This document shows, piece after piece, positions 48,559-59,262 of a DNA stretch of 64,000 nt (the stretch's first letter is position 1; the number at the start of each line of letters is the position of its first letter). This DNA is from Spiroplasma tabanidicola (lineage in GTDB: Bacteria; Bacillota_I; Bacilli_A; Mycoplasmatales; Mycoplasmataceae): contig NZ_CP046276.1 of assembly GCF_009730595.1 (NCBI RefSeq), positions 310,001 to 374,000 on the forward strand. Reading direction: 5' to 3'. The position numbers were made by a program, and so were the translations under genes. The notes under the pieces were generated by a model. It ran no database searches. It was not told where the DNA came from and was given only the letters and a program-made list of their open reading frames with translations.

Positions 48559-49640
48559 GGTTAAAAATTTCTTTGAAGCTCATTTTGCTTGTATTAATAT
48601 GATTTAGATATTCTCCTTTTAAACAACTAAAAAAATATTTAATTTCTCTATTATCTAAGGAATTACCAACTCTGCTCATTGAAGTTTGGCCATTTATCTG
48701 TTTTATTAATCAGTAACCTCGTTACTTGAATATTGAGAACCATGATCTGAATGTAGAATAAAATTAGATTTATTAATTTTAGTTATAGTATCAACAACCA
48801 ACTGTGTATTATTATTTTTTGACAAGCATCATGACTCAATTTTTTTAGTTTTATGACTAATAGCAGCAGATATATAATAATAATTTCCTTCTACCAAACC
48901 AGGTATGTAAGATACATCAGTCGCAATAATATTATCAATACTTGGATTATAATTGCGTTTAACTAAGTCTTTATATTTAGCATAAATATTTTTCGATTCT
49001 TGTTTTCTTTTTTTAATTCTTGTTTTGATTATAAAACCTCATCTTTTTAAATAATGTCTTAAAGTTCTATCGCATATGAATATTTTTTCTTTTTCTAATA
49101 ATATACTTATTTTTCTACTGCCATAGATAAACTTAGACTCACTTAAGATTTTCACAACTTCACTTTTTAAATTATTGTATTTATAACTTCTAATTTTTTG
49201 CTTTTTATAAAAAGTTGTTCTATGCATTGATATAATTCTTGCCTTCGTACTAATATTTAATGATTTTATTTTATTAATAGATTCTTTCTCTCTTTTATCT
49301 CTTTGGTTTTTTATTCAATCTTCGATTATTTCACGTTTTTGTTCTTCTGTTAGATCATTAATTATTCCAGGAATATCAGAATCATCTCTCTTTTTATGTC
49401 TTCCTGAACCTTTTTTTCTTTTTAAACTTTTCATACCATAATTATCTAATAAATAAGCTTTTTGTTTTATTCTTTTTTGAAGATTTTGCGAAAATTTAAT
49501 TTCTTTTAATTTAAATTTACGATACTCTTGTTCAGCTATTTTAATTCCTTTTGTTTTATATATTCCGATTATCTCAGCTCATTGTTCTATTGTTAAATTT
49601 TTTGACATAAAAAATTCTACACCTCTTTCTTGTGTAGAAT

Positions 49641-50054
49641 TTATTTTTCCCTGTTTATTATATGCATTGTTTTTCAGGCCTTCTTACTTGTTTGTATCTT
49701 CATTTGAGTTTTCGATAAATTCATGAAAGAAGGCATGCGCTTTTCCAAAAACTCAATTTTTGCCTTATCTTTTAACTTTTCTTTTTTAAGCTTGTTTAAT
49801 TCTTTTTCAAGTTTCTTATTTTCATCTTTAAGCAATTTATTTTCAATGTCTTTTTTCATATAAATATTAACCTCACAAGGCGAATAATTTAATTCGCTTT
49901 CTAATTCGTTAATATTATATCTTTTTACTCATTGTTTTATTTGAACTTGACCACTTTTTAAGTTTAATTCTTCAGAGATTTTAGAAGTTTTTTCTCCAGC
50001 TAAAAACTTTTTAATAGCAATTAATTTTATCTTTTTATCTATTACTTTTGGCAT
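49641..50054 (-). pseudogene. orfA (helix-turn-helix) of the outer element
   Basis: ATG 50054 opens MPKVIDKKIKLIAIKKFL, a helix-turn-helix that binds element ends, followed by a Lys/Glu leucine-zipper coiled coil (MKKDIENKLLKDENKKLEKE). The reading frame now runs through the TTA duplicate into the inner element and ends at TAA 49641-49643. In the intact element it would overlap orfB, which lies one frame back, as in other IS3 members. Confidence 0.8.
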
Positions 50055-50130
50055 ATAAAAACAACCTTTCTATAGAAACTTATTATTTAAACTTTTTTAA
50101 ATAATTGGTCTCTTTAAGGTTGTCTATTCT

Positions 50131-51023
50131 AATATAATTTTGGATTTTTATTTAATTGTTTAATAGGTATTTTTCAAATGATACTACAGCAAAGTTGAAT
50201 AATAGTAGCGGCTGTATTATACTTTTTAGATTTAGTAAAGCCCGGTGCGCTATTACTAACAACAGCTTGTTCTTCTTTCTTTTTGTCTGGTTTTGTAGGT
50301 TTGGTTAGTGATGTTTCAAATGCAAAAGAAGGAAAAAGTTTAATAAAAAAATACAAAATAGAGAATAAAATAAAAAAAGAAATATTTAAAAATATTGAGT
50401 TTAATGAATTAGAAATAAGAAATTTAAATTACTCTGTTGAAAATAAACAAATATTTAAAAATTTTAATTTAGAATTTAAGAAAAATAAGAAATACTTAAT
50501 AGTTAGGGAATCTGGAAAAGGTAAATCAACTTTATTTAGAATAATATTTGGTATCATAAAAAATCATTCAGGAGATATTTTTATAAATAAAAATATAAAT
50601 TATAAAGATTTAAGTGATAAACAAATTAAAAAAATTATTTCATATTTACCTCAACAACCAACAGTTTTTGATGACTCAATTAGAAATAATGTAAATTTAT
50701 GAGATAAAAGTATTAAAGATGAAAAGATATTAGAGGCATTAAAAAAAGTTAATTTATTAAATATTGATAAACAAAGTTTAGATACTAAAATAAATCCAGA
50801 CAATAAAAACTTTTCGGGTGGGGAAGTTCAAAGAATGGCAATCGCAAGAGCTCTTGTTGAAGATAAACAAATTATAATAATGTATGAGATAACTGCAAGT
50901 TTAGATAAATTTAATAGAAAGAGCATTGAAGATCTTGTAGGTGATTTGAATAAAACTGTTTTATATATTTCTCATACAACAGAACTAGATAATAAAAATT
51001 TTGATTATGTAATAAAGTTATAA
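50131..51023 (+). pseudogene. 3' part of the interrupted ABC exporter gene
   Basis: Continues the membrane domain (FGFLFNCLIGIF...) and adds the ATPase domain. The nucleotide-binding site is eroded: Walker A reads VRESGKGKST (the first Gly is Arg) and Walker B reads IIIMYEITASLD (the Asp before the catalytic Glu is Tyr), while FSGGEVQR and the switch SHT remain. Together with the frameshift and the insertion, this shows a decayed gene. The stop TAA lies 11 bases before the paralogue's ATG. Confidence 0.88.
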
Positions 51024-51034
51024 GAAAGGAAATT

Positions 51035-52618
51035 ATGAAAAAATATTTTAAAAAGATATGAGTATATTATGTTTTTTATACATTAATAGATATATTGAGT
51101 AGTTTAATCTTGAACTATAGTTTTTTAGCAGTAGGTCAAATACTTGACGATGCGATGAATAAAGATAAAAACAAGTTAATTATTCATACAATAGTGATTA
51201 TTGTAGGACTTAGCATAAGTCAAATTTTATCTAGTTTTAACAGTTTTATTATTGTTGCTAGAGCAAACAAAAAGTTAATTATCGAAATTAGAAAAACAAT
51301 ATCAGATAAAATTAATTCATTAAGTTTTCAAAACTATAGCGAATATAAAAAAGGTCAGTATATATCTTGATTTACAAATGATGTTGAACTAATTCAATCA
51401 AATGTTTTTGACCCAATTTATAGTATATTTAAAAATACACCATCAATTTTTATAATAGCTTATTCATTTTATTCACTTAATTGAATACTAGGAGTGATAG
51501 CTTTTATTTCTGTGATTGTATCGATAGTTTTACCAATGTTTTTTTACAAAAAAGATGAAAAGTATAATTATCAATATTCCAAAACTTCAGAACAAAATTC
51601 AACTAAGTCTCTATCGTTAATAAATGGTTATAAAGAATTATCATACCGTAATAAAAAAGAAACTTTCAGTAAATTAATTTGTGATATAAACAAACCGATT
51701 GAACTTTTAAAGAGTAAAATAAAATCTTTTGATTATAGTAAAAATTTGATAGGTAGTTTAGTTAGAAATTTATTTAAAATAGCAATCGTTTTAGTGGGAA
51801 TTTACCTATTTTCCATTGGAAAAGCAACAGCTGGTTCTGTTATATCAGCGCCAGTAATAACTTATAATTTAAACAGTTCTGTTTTAAGTTTGGCAAATTC
51901 TTTTATAAAAATTAAAACTGTAAAAAAAATAAAGGAAAAATTTATTTTTGAAAATGCACAAGAAGATAATTATATTCCTAAAAAAATTCGATTTAAAAGT
52001 TTAAAAATTGATAATTCAACATTTTTTATTGAGAAAAGAAAAATTTATAGCAATTTTGAATTAGAAATAAAAATTAATAAAAAATATTTGTTAATAGGTG
52101 AGTCCGGAAAAGGAAAGACAACTTTATTCAAAATAATATTTGGTTTAATAAATAATTATAAAGGAGATATAAAAATAAATAATGAAATAAATTATAAATC
52201 CTTAGATGTAAAAGATATATGAAACTTAATTGCATATATACCACAAGAAAGCATAATATATAATGCATCAGTTAGGGATGATATAAGTTTATTTGATGAT
52301 TCAATTAATGACGAAGAAATTATTGATGTTATGCACAAAGTGAATTTAAAAAAATGATTAAATGAAAATAATCTTAATACTATGTTGGTTAATGATACAA
52401 AAAATTTATCAGGAGGCGAAGTGCAAAAAATTGCTATTGCAAGAGCGTTACTACAAAATAAACCTTTTATGATTATGGATGAAATTACTGCCAGTTTGGA
52501 CAACGAAAACAGATTAAACATTGAAAAAATGGTTGCAAATTTAGATAAAACAGTACTATTTATCTCTCATACAATTGATATAGATAATAATAATTTTGAT
52601 TTAACTATAAGATTATAA
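51035..52618 (+). CDS. ABC exporter, intact paralogue of the broken gene
   Basis: 527 residues: membrane domain (about 1-300) and ATPase domain (about 325-527), with Walker A GESGKGKTT, IPQES Q-loop, LSGGEVQKIAIARAL, Walker B MIMDEITASLD and SHT. Closely related to the broken gene just upstream, so the pair probably formed a heterodimer or tandem duplicate before the insertion. Substrate unknown. AAAGGAAA precedes the ATG. Confidence 0.9.
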
Positions 52619-52624
52619 TAATTA

Positions 52625-52680
52625 TAAAAAAAATAATTGTAAACACTTATAATTTTAAAAAAGATTCACAATTATTTTTT
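52625..52680. terminator. Convergent terminator between the ABC gene and trpS
   Basis: AAAAAATAATTGT and ACAATTATTTTTT flank a long A-rich loop; the right arm overlaps the trpS stop. Confidence 0.65.
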
Positions 52681-53685
52681 CTTGTAATTCAATCCAACCA
52701 AGTTTTTAACTTTATTAATTTTTTTAAAAGCTTTTTCTTTTGCTTTTTTTGCACCTATTTCTAATCATTCTTCAACTTGTTTAGAATTGTATATTTCTTT
52801 GTATTTATTTTGAATTGGAGTTAGTAAGTCTACAACAGCTGCGCTTACTTCATCTTTTAATACTCCATAATCTTTTTCTTTAAAAAACTCTTCAACGTCT
52901 TCAATACTTATATTTTTTAAACAAGAGTATATAGTAATCAAATTACTTACACCGGGTTTATTTTCAGGGTCAAATTTGATTAAGTTTTCACTATCAGTAA
53001 CCGCAGACTTAATTTTTCTTTTAACTTCATCAATATTATCTAATAAGGCTATGTAAGATTTAGGATTATCAGAAGATTTTGACATTTTTTTTGTAGGATC
53101 CTGTAAATCTAAAATCTTTGCACCCACTTTTGGAGTATATTCTTCTGGAATTTTAAACATTTGTCCGTATTTAGAATTCATTCTTTCTCCAATACTTCTT
53201 GTTAATTCTATATGCTGCTTTTGGTCTTTTCCTACCGGTACTAAATCTGCATCATATAATAAAATATCTGATGCCATTAAAACCGGATACATTAATAATC
53301 CTGAAGGAATAAATTCAGTACCATTACTTGATTTTAATTTACTTGATTTATCTTTAAATTGAGTCATTCTATTAAGTTCACCAATATTTGTATTACAAGT
53401 TAAAATTCATGATAATTCACTATGTTCACTTACATCACTTTGTAAAAAAACTGTAGCTTTATTTGGATCTAATCCACAAGCAAAATATAGGGCAATTGCT
53501 TGTTTTATATTTTGTCTTAAAACTTCTTTTTCAATTGGTGTTGTAATTCCGTGTAAATTAGCTACAAATATGTACATATCATATTCGTCTTGTAATTCAA
53601 CAAAATTTTTTAATGCCCCAATATAATTTCCTAATGTAATTTTTCCAGTGGTAGTAATACCAGAAACCATTCTTTTTTTATCCAT
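52672..53685 (-). CDS. trpS: Tryptophanyl-tRNA synthetase
   Basis: 337 residues. Class I synthetase: the HIGH-equivalent GKITLGNYIGALKNF (residues 14-28), the KMSKS loop KKMSKSSDN, and ASDILLYDADLVPVGKDQKQH. In mollicutes this enzyme also serves the tRNA that reads TGA as Trp. ATG 53685 follows AAAAGGAA. Single gene on the minus strand. Confidence 0.96.
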
Positions 53686-53845
53686 AGTAAAATATTCCTT
53701 TTCATATGCATATGGTTATACAATAAATATTATAAATATAATTAATCTATATTGTTAATTAAAAATTATTAATTTAATTAAAAAACCCTATCAATATCTC
53801 TTAAAAATATTTAAAATAGTGATAGCGATTAAAAAGAGGTAAGAG

Positions 53846-54649
53846 ATGTTTAAGTTTAATATAGTAAATAATGATTATGAAATAACCAAAGCGCCAGTTT
53901 TGAATTTAAAAGAAAAGTTGCTCGAAAAAGGACATATAATTGATGAAAAAAATCCCGAATATGTATTTATAATTGGAGGAGATGGAACATTTTTAAAAGC
54001 TGTTCGTCTTTATCAAGAAAAATTAGATTTAGTTAACTTCGTACCTTTTAAATTTGGAGGAATAGGATTTTATACAAACAAAAATGACTTAAAACAAATT
54101 GATATGATAATTGATAAATTAGAAAAAAATGATTTATTTAATTTAACTTATCAATTATTAGAAGTTGAGAATGGACCAACTACCCATTATGTAGTTAATG
54201 AAATAAGAATTTTAAATGAAAAAAAACCTCTTTATGTAAAGGTATTTATAAACGATGAATATTTAGAAACATTTCATGGAACTGGACTAGTTGTGTCAAC
54301 TTCAACTGGAAGTACAGGATATATTAAATCAGCTGGAGGAAGTGTTGTTTTACCTAAAAATAGTGGCTTGTATCAAATTCAAGAATTAGTTCCTGTAAGT
54401 ACAAATCGCTTTAGAACTTTAAACTCACCAATTATTTTAAATGATAGTTATTATGTAAAGTTAGAATTTGAAACTGAACAAGAGGTGCTGATTTGTGATA
54501 CTCATGTGACAGAAGTACATGGAACAATTTTGAATATTAAAGTAAGTAACAAAAAAATAAAAGTATTAAGCCATAAAGATCCTAAATCAATGAGTGAAAT
54601 AAATATATTAAGAGAAATATTTATTATTGATAAGAAAGAAGTGGAATAA
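53846..54649 (+). CDS. nadK: NAD kinase
   Basis: 267 residues. IIGGDGTFLKA (nucleotide-binding GGDGT) and STSTGSTGY are the two defining motifs. Phosphorylates NAD to NADP. GAGGT precedes the ATG. Its TAA overlaps the ATG of the next gene by one base, so the two are translationally coupled. Confidence 0.94.
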   Translation: MFKFNIVNNDYEITKAPVLNLKEKLLEKGHIIDEKNPEYVFIIGGDGTFLKAVRLYQEKLDLVNFVPFKFGGIGFYTNKNDLKQIDMIIDKLEKNDLFNLTYQLLEVENGPTTHYVVNEIRILNEKKPLYVKVFINDEYLETFHGTGLVVSTSTGSTGYIKSAGGSVVLPKNSGLYQIQELVPVSTNRFRTLNSPIILNDSYYVKLEFETEQEVLICDTHVTEVHGTILNIKVSNKKIKVLSHKDPKSMSEINILREIFIIDKKEVE

Positions 54650-55020
54650 TGAGCAATAATTTGATTTATATAATGGTTGGAATAATATCTGCATTATGTT
54701 TAATCTCTCTTTATATCTATCTTTCTTTTACAAAAAGAATAAATATAAAATTTAAAAGAAATAAATTACAAAATGATCCTAAAGCTTTTACCTATTCAAA
54801 TATTATGAAAGGTTTAGGTGGAATAGAAAATGTTTCTTCAATAGAAAAAGATAAAATTTATTTATTAAGTTATAGTATTGTAAATATTAAGTATTTGAAA
54901 TCAATTGGTATAAAAGTAGATAACCAAAAAGATTATGTGGTTTTAGATGTTAAAAATTTTAATATGAATAACTTTTATAAAAAGTTAGAAAATGAATTAG
55001 AAAAAAATAAAAACTCTTAA
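54649..55020 (+). CDS. Membrane-anchored EIIB-like domain protein lacking the active Cys
   Basis: 123 residues. A single N-terminal helix (about 5-27) anchors it. The soluble part, SNIMKGLGGIENVSSIEKDKIYLL followed by YLKSIGIKV, follows the fold pattern of the PTS glucose-type EIIB domain (ALGGxENI...CxTRLR...), but the phosphocysteine and the TRLR residues are replaced, so it cannot transfer phosphate. Starts on the last base of the nadK stop. Role unknown. Confidence 0.65.
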   Translation: MSNNLIYIMVGIISALCLISLYIYLSFTKRINIKFKRNKLQNDPKAFTYSNIMKGLGGIENVSSIEKDKIYLLSYSIVNIKYLKSIGIKVDNQKDYVVLDVKNFNMNNFYKKLENELEKNKNS

Positions 55021-55040
55021 TTCGAGTTTTTATTTTTTTC
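55003..55040. terminator. Shared terminator at the end of the EIIB-like gene and the rhodanese gene
   Basis: An A-rich arm ending in AAAAACTC pairs with GAGTTTTT and a T-rich arm, overlapping the ends of both convergent genes. Confidence 0.7.
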
Positions 55041-55332
55041 GACTATATCCATAAGCTCCACCAATTAATACTTTTGCATTGTAACCTTTTTCACTTAAAA
55101 ATTCAGCTGATTCACCACTTCTGTTTCCAGCATTACAAACTGTGACAATTAATCTTTTTTTATCATTTCCAACAATTGCTTGATAATTTGATAATAACTT
55201 ACTAATTTCGCAATTTATTGAATTAGGAACTTTTGGTAATGTTTTATATTCCATATCAGTTCTTACATCAATTATTAAAACATCAGGATCATTTTCGATT
55301 TGTTTGAACTCCTCATAACTTATACTTCTCAC
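55030..55332 (-). CDS. Single-domain rhodanese-like protein
   Basis: 100 residues. One rhodanese domain with LIIDVRTDMEY and the active loop CNAGNRSG with the catalytic Cys (about residue 66). Possible sulfur transfer. GTG start at 55332 with GAGGTG 6 bases upstream. Convergent with nadK. The 223-base gap to the next gene holds only AT-rich sequence. Confidence 0.9.
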   Translation of the reverse strand: MRSISYEEFKQIENDPDVLIIDVRTDMEYKTLPKVPNSINCEISKLLSNYQAIVGNDKKRLIVTVCNAGNRSGESAEFLSEKGYNAKVLIGGAYGYSRKK

Positions 55333-55555
55333 AATAACACCTCAAAATTATTATATCACTTGTGATCAAGTGATTATTTTTTAAGAATTTTATAATAAAA
55401 TGTTGGTAAATATATAAACTTACTATGTATTTTTGTTAAAAAATAAATTATAATCATAAAGATTAAACCTGTTGAAAATTTTTAATATATAAGATAATCA
55501 TTAAATTTACATACCTTTAAAAAATAATAGAATTGAATAGGAGAGAATTATTAAT

Positions 55556-57268
55556 ATGGCAGAAATTAAGTTTATGGCCCTTGGTGGTCAAGACGAAAGA
55601 GGTAAAAATGCCTTTATTGTAAGTGTTGATGGAGACTTATTTGTTTTTGATGCAGGAATTAAATTTCCAGAAAGAAGTATTTTAGGGATTGATGTTGTTA
55701 TTCCTAGTTTTGAATATTTAGAAGCAAATGCAAAAAAAATAAAAGGAATATTTTTATCTAATCCAAGTAGCAATAATGCTGGAGCAATAAGTTATATTTT
55801 AAGAGTAATTGATGTTCCAGTTTATTGTAATGAATTAACTTCAACACTTTTAAAATATAGAAATTTAAAATATAGAATAAAAAATAGAGAAAATAACTTC
55901 AAAATTGTAAATGATAAAGATATTGTCAAATTTGGTAAAAACAGTGTAGAAATTTTTAGAACTACATCAAGTTTTCCTGAAACTTTTGGATTTGCTTTAC
56001 ATACAGAAGATGGAACAATTGTTTATGCAGGAGATTATATAATTGATGGTAATGAACAATCATGATTTTCAACAGATATGAATCACTTAGCAAAAATTGC
56101 AGAAAGAAATGTTTTAGCACTTTTAAGTGACTCAGAATATGCTTCAAGAATTGGATATACAGTTCCAAATCATCGAATTGATAAATATATCGCAACGCCA
56201 ATGAAAGATCTTAAACATCGTTTGGTTTTAGGATTATTTGAAGAAGATGTATTTAAATTATTTGAAATTATCAAACAAGCAAAAGAACAAGGAAGAAAAA
56301 TGGCGATTTATGGTAAAACAATTTCAAAAGTTGTTGAATCAAAAATCATTCAAGATTCTTTAAAAATTTCAAAAGATGACATCATCTCATTAGAAGAGTA
56401 TATGAAATCAACAGATGGAATTTTAGTTTTAACTGGAGCAGGAGATTTATTATATTCTAGATTAGCAAAAATCGCTGCTGGAAATGATGAAGTTATTGAG
56501 TTTTCAGAACAAGATACTATTGTTTTAGCAACTCCTCCAGCAGCAGGGGTTGAAAAACGTCATGCCGAAATTTTAGATGAACTTGCAAGAACAAATGCTA
56601 ATTTAATTGCTTTGAGTGATAAAAATATTTGAGCAATGCGTGCAAGTTATGAAGATATAAAATTAATGACTAGAATTATGAAACCAAAAAGTTTTATACC
56701 AATTAAAGGGTTATACAAAGAATTTTTAAGTGCAGAAAGAGCAGCGCTTGAAGCTGGTGTTAAAAAAGAAAATATTCAATTAATTAATAATGGACAAGTG
56801 TTAAAAATTTCAAAAGACGGAAGACTTGTAATTGCTTCAGAAATGATAAAAACAAGTGATGTTTATGTTGATGGAATTGGAGTTGGAGATATTGGTGCTG
56901 TAGTTTTAAACGAAAGAAAACAACTTGCAACAGATGGAGTTGTAAGTATTGGTGCAAATATTGATGAAAAAACAAAAGACTTAGCTTCATTAATAGATAT
57001 TCAAATGCGTGGAGTTATTTATATTCAAGAAGATAATCCAATTTTTAAATTAATGCAAAAGCAAATTGTGACAATTTTAGAAAAATACAAGATTGAGGCA
57101 AAAACAAAAAACATTCCATATGATTTAAATAATATTAAAAAAGATATTATTTCTAAAATTAGAAGTTCTATAAAACAAGAAACAGGAAAGCAACCAATTG
57201 TATTGGTAGTTGTAAATGAAATTAATGTTAATTCGTTTTATGAGCCTAAAAAGAAGGTAAATAAATAA
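55556..57268 (+). CDS. RNase J homologue with lost catalytic residues
   Basis: 570 residues, full RNase J layout: metallo-beta-lactamase domain with inserted beta-CASP domain and a C-terminal domain. The metal motif THGHEDH reads SNPSSNN (residues 68-74), the later TxSxPD His is Thr (TTSSFPETFG), and the HVSGH motif and VHGEY loop read IWAMR and IKGLY. The metal ligands I can align are gone, so ribonuclease activity is very unlikely. The reading frame is intact, so it may be an RNase J2-like scaffold partner of an active RNase J elsewhere. AGGAGAG precedes the ATG. Confidence 0.9.
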
Positions 57269-57343
57269 ACCAATTTCTCGGTTTATTTTTTTTATTAAGA
57301 ATATAATTTAAATATAATATTTTTTAAATGAACAAAAAGTAAT

Positions 57344-58195
57344 GTGAGTAATCTAAAAAAACTAATATATTTTTTAAGTATTTTAATTTCTTCAACTATA
57401 ACTTCTCAAACAATCTCAGTGCTATTTTTTCAGGAACAATTATAGATAGAAATGAAGAAGCAAAACAAAGTGATATTTGCTATTTTGTTGGAAATATTAA
57501 AAAATATGTTTTAAAAGAATACAAAATTCCAACAAAAGAATCGTTAGTCACTTTATTAAGTGCAAAAGCTAGATTTAAAGTTGTTTTAGAAAATATTGAA
57601 AAAGAAAGCACCATATTTTAGATAAATTATAAATCATTAATCACAAAAATAAAAATACAAATTATGTAAAACAGATTTTTATTTCCTGAAATTAAAAGTA
57701 ATTCTCTTGCCATGAGTAAGATCAAAAATAAATCAATTAATTTAAATTACATAGTTAAAATTAATGAAGTAGATAAAAAATACATTAAAAATTTTTTGAT
57801 GAATTAGTTTATAACGGAGAATTAAAAAAATATAATAATCATGATGATAATCTTAGGCTTGTTTTTAATAATATATTAAGTGAAACATTAGATGAAAAAG
57901 TATTTAAATTTATATTTAAAACTTATGTTTTAGATTACGCAATATTTCTAGCATTGGTTATAGTGATGATTTTGCACAAGACTATGGAATTAATAACAAC
58001 TTTTTAAATATCTATGGTAAAGATGGTATGAAATTTAGCAATTATAGTTTAATCCCTTTAAATATAGAGCATTTTAATTACACAAGAGATATAAACTTTG
58101 ATTTTGGTAATGTAATAACTTGAACAAGAAAAGAGTCAAAATTAAATAAAAAGATTGATTTAAATGGTTTTGATAAAGATAGAATTATAAATTAA
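57344..58195 (+). pseudogene. Decayed gene with signal-like N-terminus
   Basis: A GTG/ATG region opens a hydrophobic N-terminus (SNLKKLIYFLSILISS). Continuing it needs a shift near 57,430, passage of stops at 57619-57621 and 57667-57669, and shifts near 57,797 and 57,945. The joined protein would be about 280 residues, ending DKDRIIN. Probably an exported or lipoprotein-like gene. No family recognised. Confidence 0.65.
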
Positions 58196-58274
58196 AAATT
58201 TAATTTGATTTACTTAAATGATTTTAAAAATTAACCAATACTTCTGAAGGGTTTTTAAAATATTTACTAATTCA

Positions 58275-58574
58275 ATGTTTAAAGAGTTTTTTGCAAACTT
58301 CAGTAATTTATTTTTACAAGAACTAATAAATTTTTATATAACAAATATAACTATAAAAGCAAATAAAAATATTTATCTATATCCTAATAGTCAATTGAAG
58401 TTGGATAATAAATCTAGAACAAATTATAAAGATTTTTTTCTAGCTAATAAACATAAAAATGTTTTAAATAATGTAGAGTTTAATTTATTATTTAGTGCGA
58501 ATCAAAAGAGTACAAATTTTTTGAATAGTTTAAACGAAATAAGATTTTATATAAGTTATGAAGATTGAAATTAG
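58275..58574 (+). pseudogene. Short leftover reading frame
   Basis: About 99 residues (MFKEFFANFSNLFLQELINFY...) ending at TAG 58572-58574 after one TGA Trp. No ribosome site and stops close upstream in frame. It lies between two decayed genes and is probably part of the same remnant. Confidence 0.45.
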
Positions 58575-58590
58575 AAAGAAAGCTGATAAT

Positions 58591-59140
58591 ATGAATAGTA
58601 AAAAAAATAAAAAAAAAGTTAGTTTCAAAATTAGTGATAAAATTTAGAATAAATTATAATTATAGTATTTTAGGTGTTTTTAATTTAATTAGTTTATTAA
58701 TATTATTTTTAATGCTATATATTCCATTATAAGATAAAATATATATAAAATTTTTTGCAGTTGGTGGTTATTTTTTTTATCATTGATAAAAGTTTTATTT
58801 TTATATCTTTATTTACTCATAAATATTATTTTAAAACAAAGCTAATTGTTTATATTTGTTTTACTGTTTTTCTTTTGCATTTTGCAGTTTTTGTTTAAAA
58901 AAAGATAATTTCAAATAGTATGGAATGAAGAGAATTTTATGTGTGAGATTTTGAAATCAAAAGTTAACATTATCTGTAGTAGTGTTTACTATCTTTATTT
59001 CTTCAATTTTAACGGTTTTAATTTGTTGTTTTTTGTATTTCAATTATAAGCTTATTAGTCCGTATATGATTGTCTTTTTTAGTGCAGAAAAACAGTTGAA
59101 TCAATTCAAATTAACAAATAAAATAATGAAGATTATTTAA
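58591..59140 (+). pseudogene. Decayed membrane protein gene
   Basis: ATG 58591 opens MNSKKNKKKVSF and stops soon; other frames show hydrophobic segments (YSILGVFNLISLLILFLML and VVVFTIFISSILTVLICCF) up to TAA 59138-59140. At least three frame disruptions. Remnant of a membrane protein. Confidence 0.55.
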
Positions 59141-59160
59141 AAATAAAAAAATAAAAAATG

Positions 59161-59196
59161 AAATTGATATTTTTATCAATTTTTAGTCTTTTTTAT
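59161..59196 (+). terminator. Possible terminator before ftsK
   Basis: AAATTGATA pairs with TATCAATTT over TTTT, with T-rich sequence after it. Confidence 0.55.
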
Positions 59197-59262
59197 AAAT
59201 TATGGTAAAATTCTATAAAATATATTAAAATAAACAAGTAAGGGCAAATATAGGGTGATTAT

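Larger units (their letters stand above)
48419..49608 (-). pseudogene. Transposase of the inner element, frameshifted
   Basis: ATG 49608 opens about 300 residues: an N-terminal helix-turn-helix and basic region, then the DDE core NIIATDVSYIPG and ILHSDHGSQYSS. The frame stops at TAA 48706-48708. A one-base shift near 48,715 restores YWLIKQINGQTSMSRVGNS and continues with the catalytic Glu (DNREIKYFF) to TAA 48419-48421. In that part, IDWY is repeated six times. The element is probably immobile unless the frameshift is bypassed. Confidence 0.85.
48391..49657. mobile_element. Inner IS3-family element
   Basis: 1,267 bp with 25-bp inverted repeats (48391-48415 and 49633-49657, one mismatch; ends TAAAC(T/A)GGGAAAAATAAA). 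Flanked by TTA direct repeats (48388-48390, 49658-49660). It sits within the orfA/orfB region of the outer element and carries one minus-strand transposase gene. Confidence 0.92.
47480..50130. mobile_element. Outer IS3-family element, itself interrupted
   Basis: 26-bp perfect terminal inverted repeats (47480-47505 and 50105-50130, ends AGAATAGACAACC...). Flanking direct repeats AAT (47477-47479 and 50131-50133). The total span is 2,651 bp; taking out the inner element and its TTA duplicate leaves 1,381 bp, a normal IS3-family length. Its orfA and orfB are on the minus strand, separated by the inner insertion. Inserted in the ABC exporter gene. Confidence 0.92.

Noticed and set aside
57344-59140. 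Prophage or restriction-modification remnants
   Set aside because: No recognisable phage, methylase or restriction motif; only signal-like and membrane-like pieces remain.
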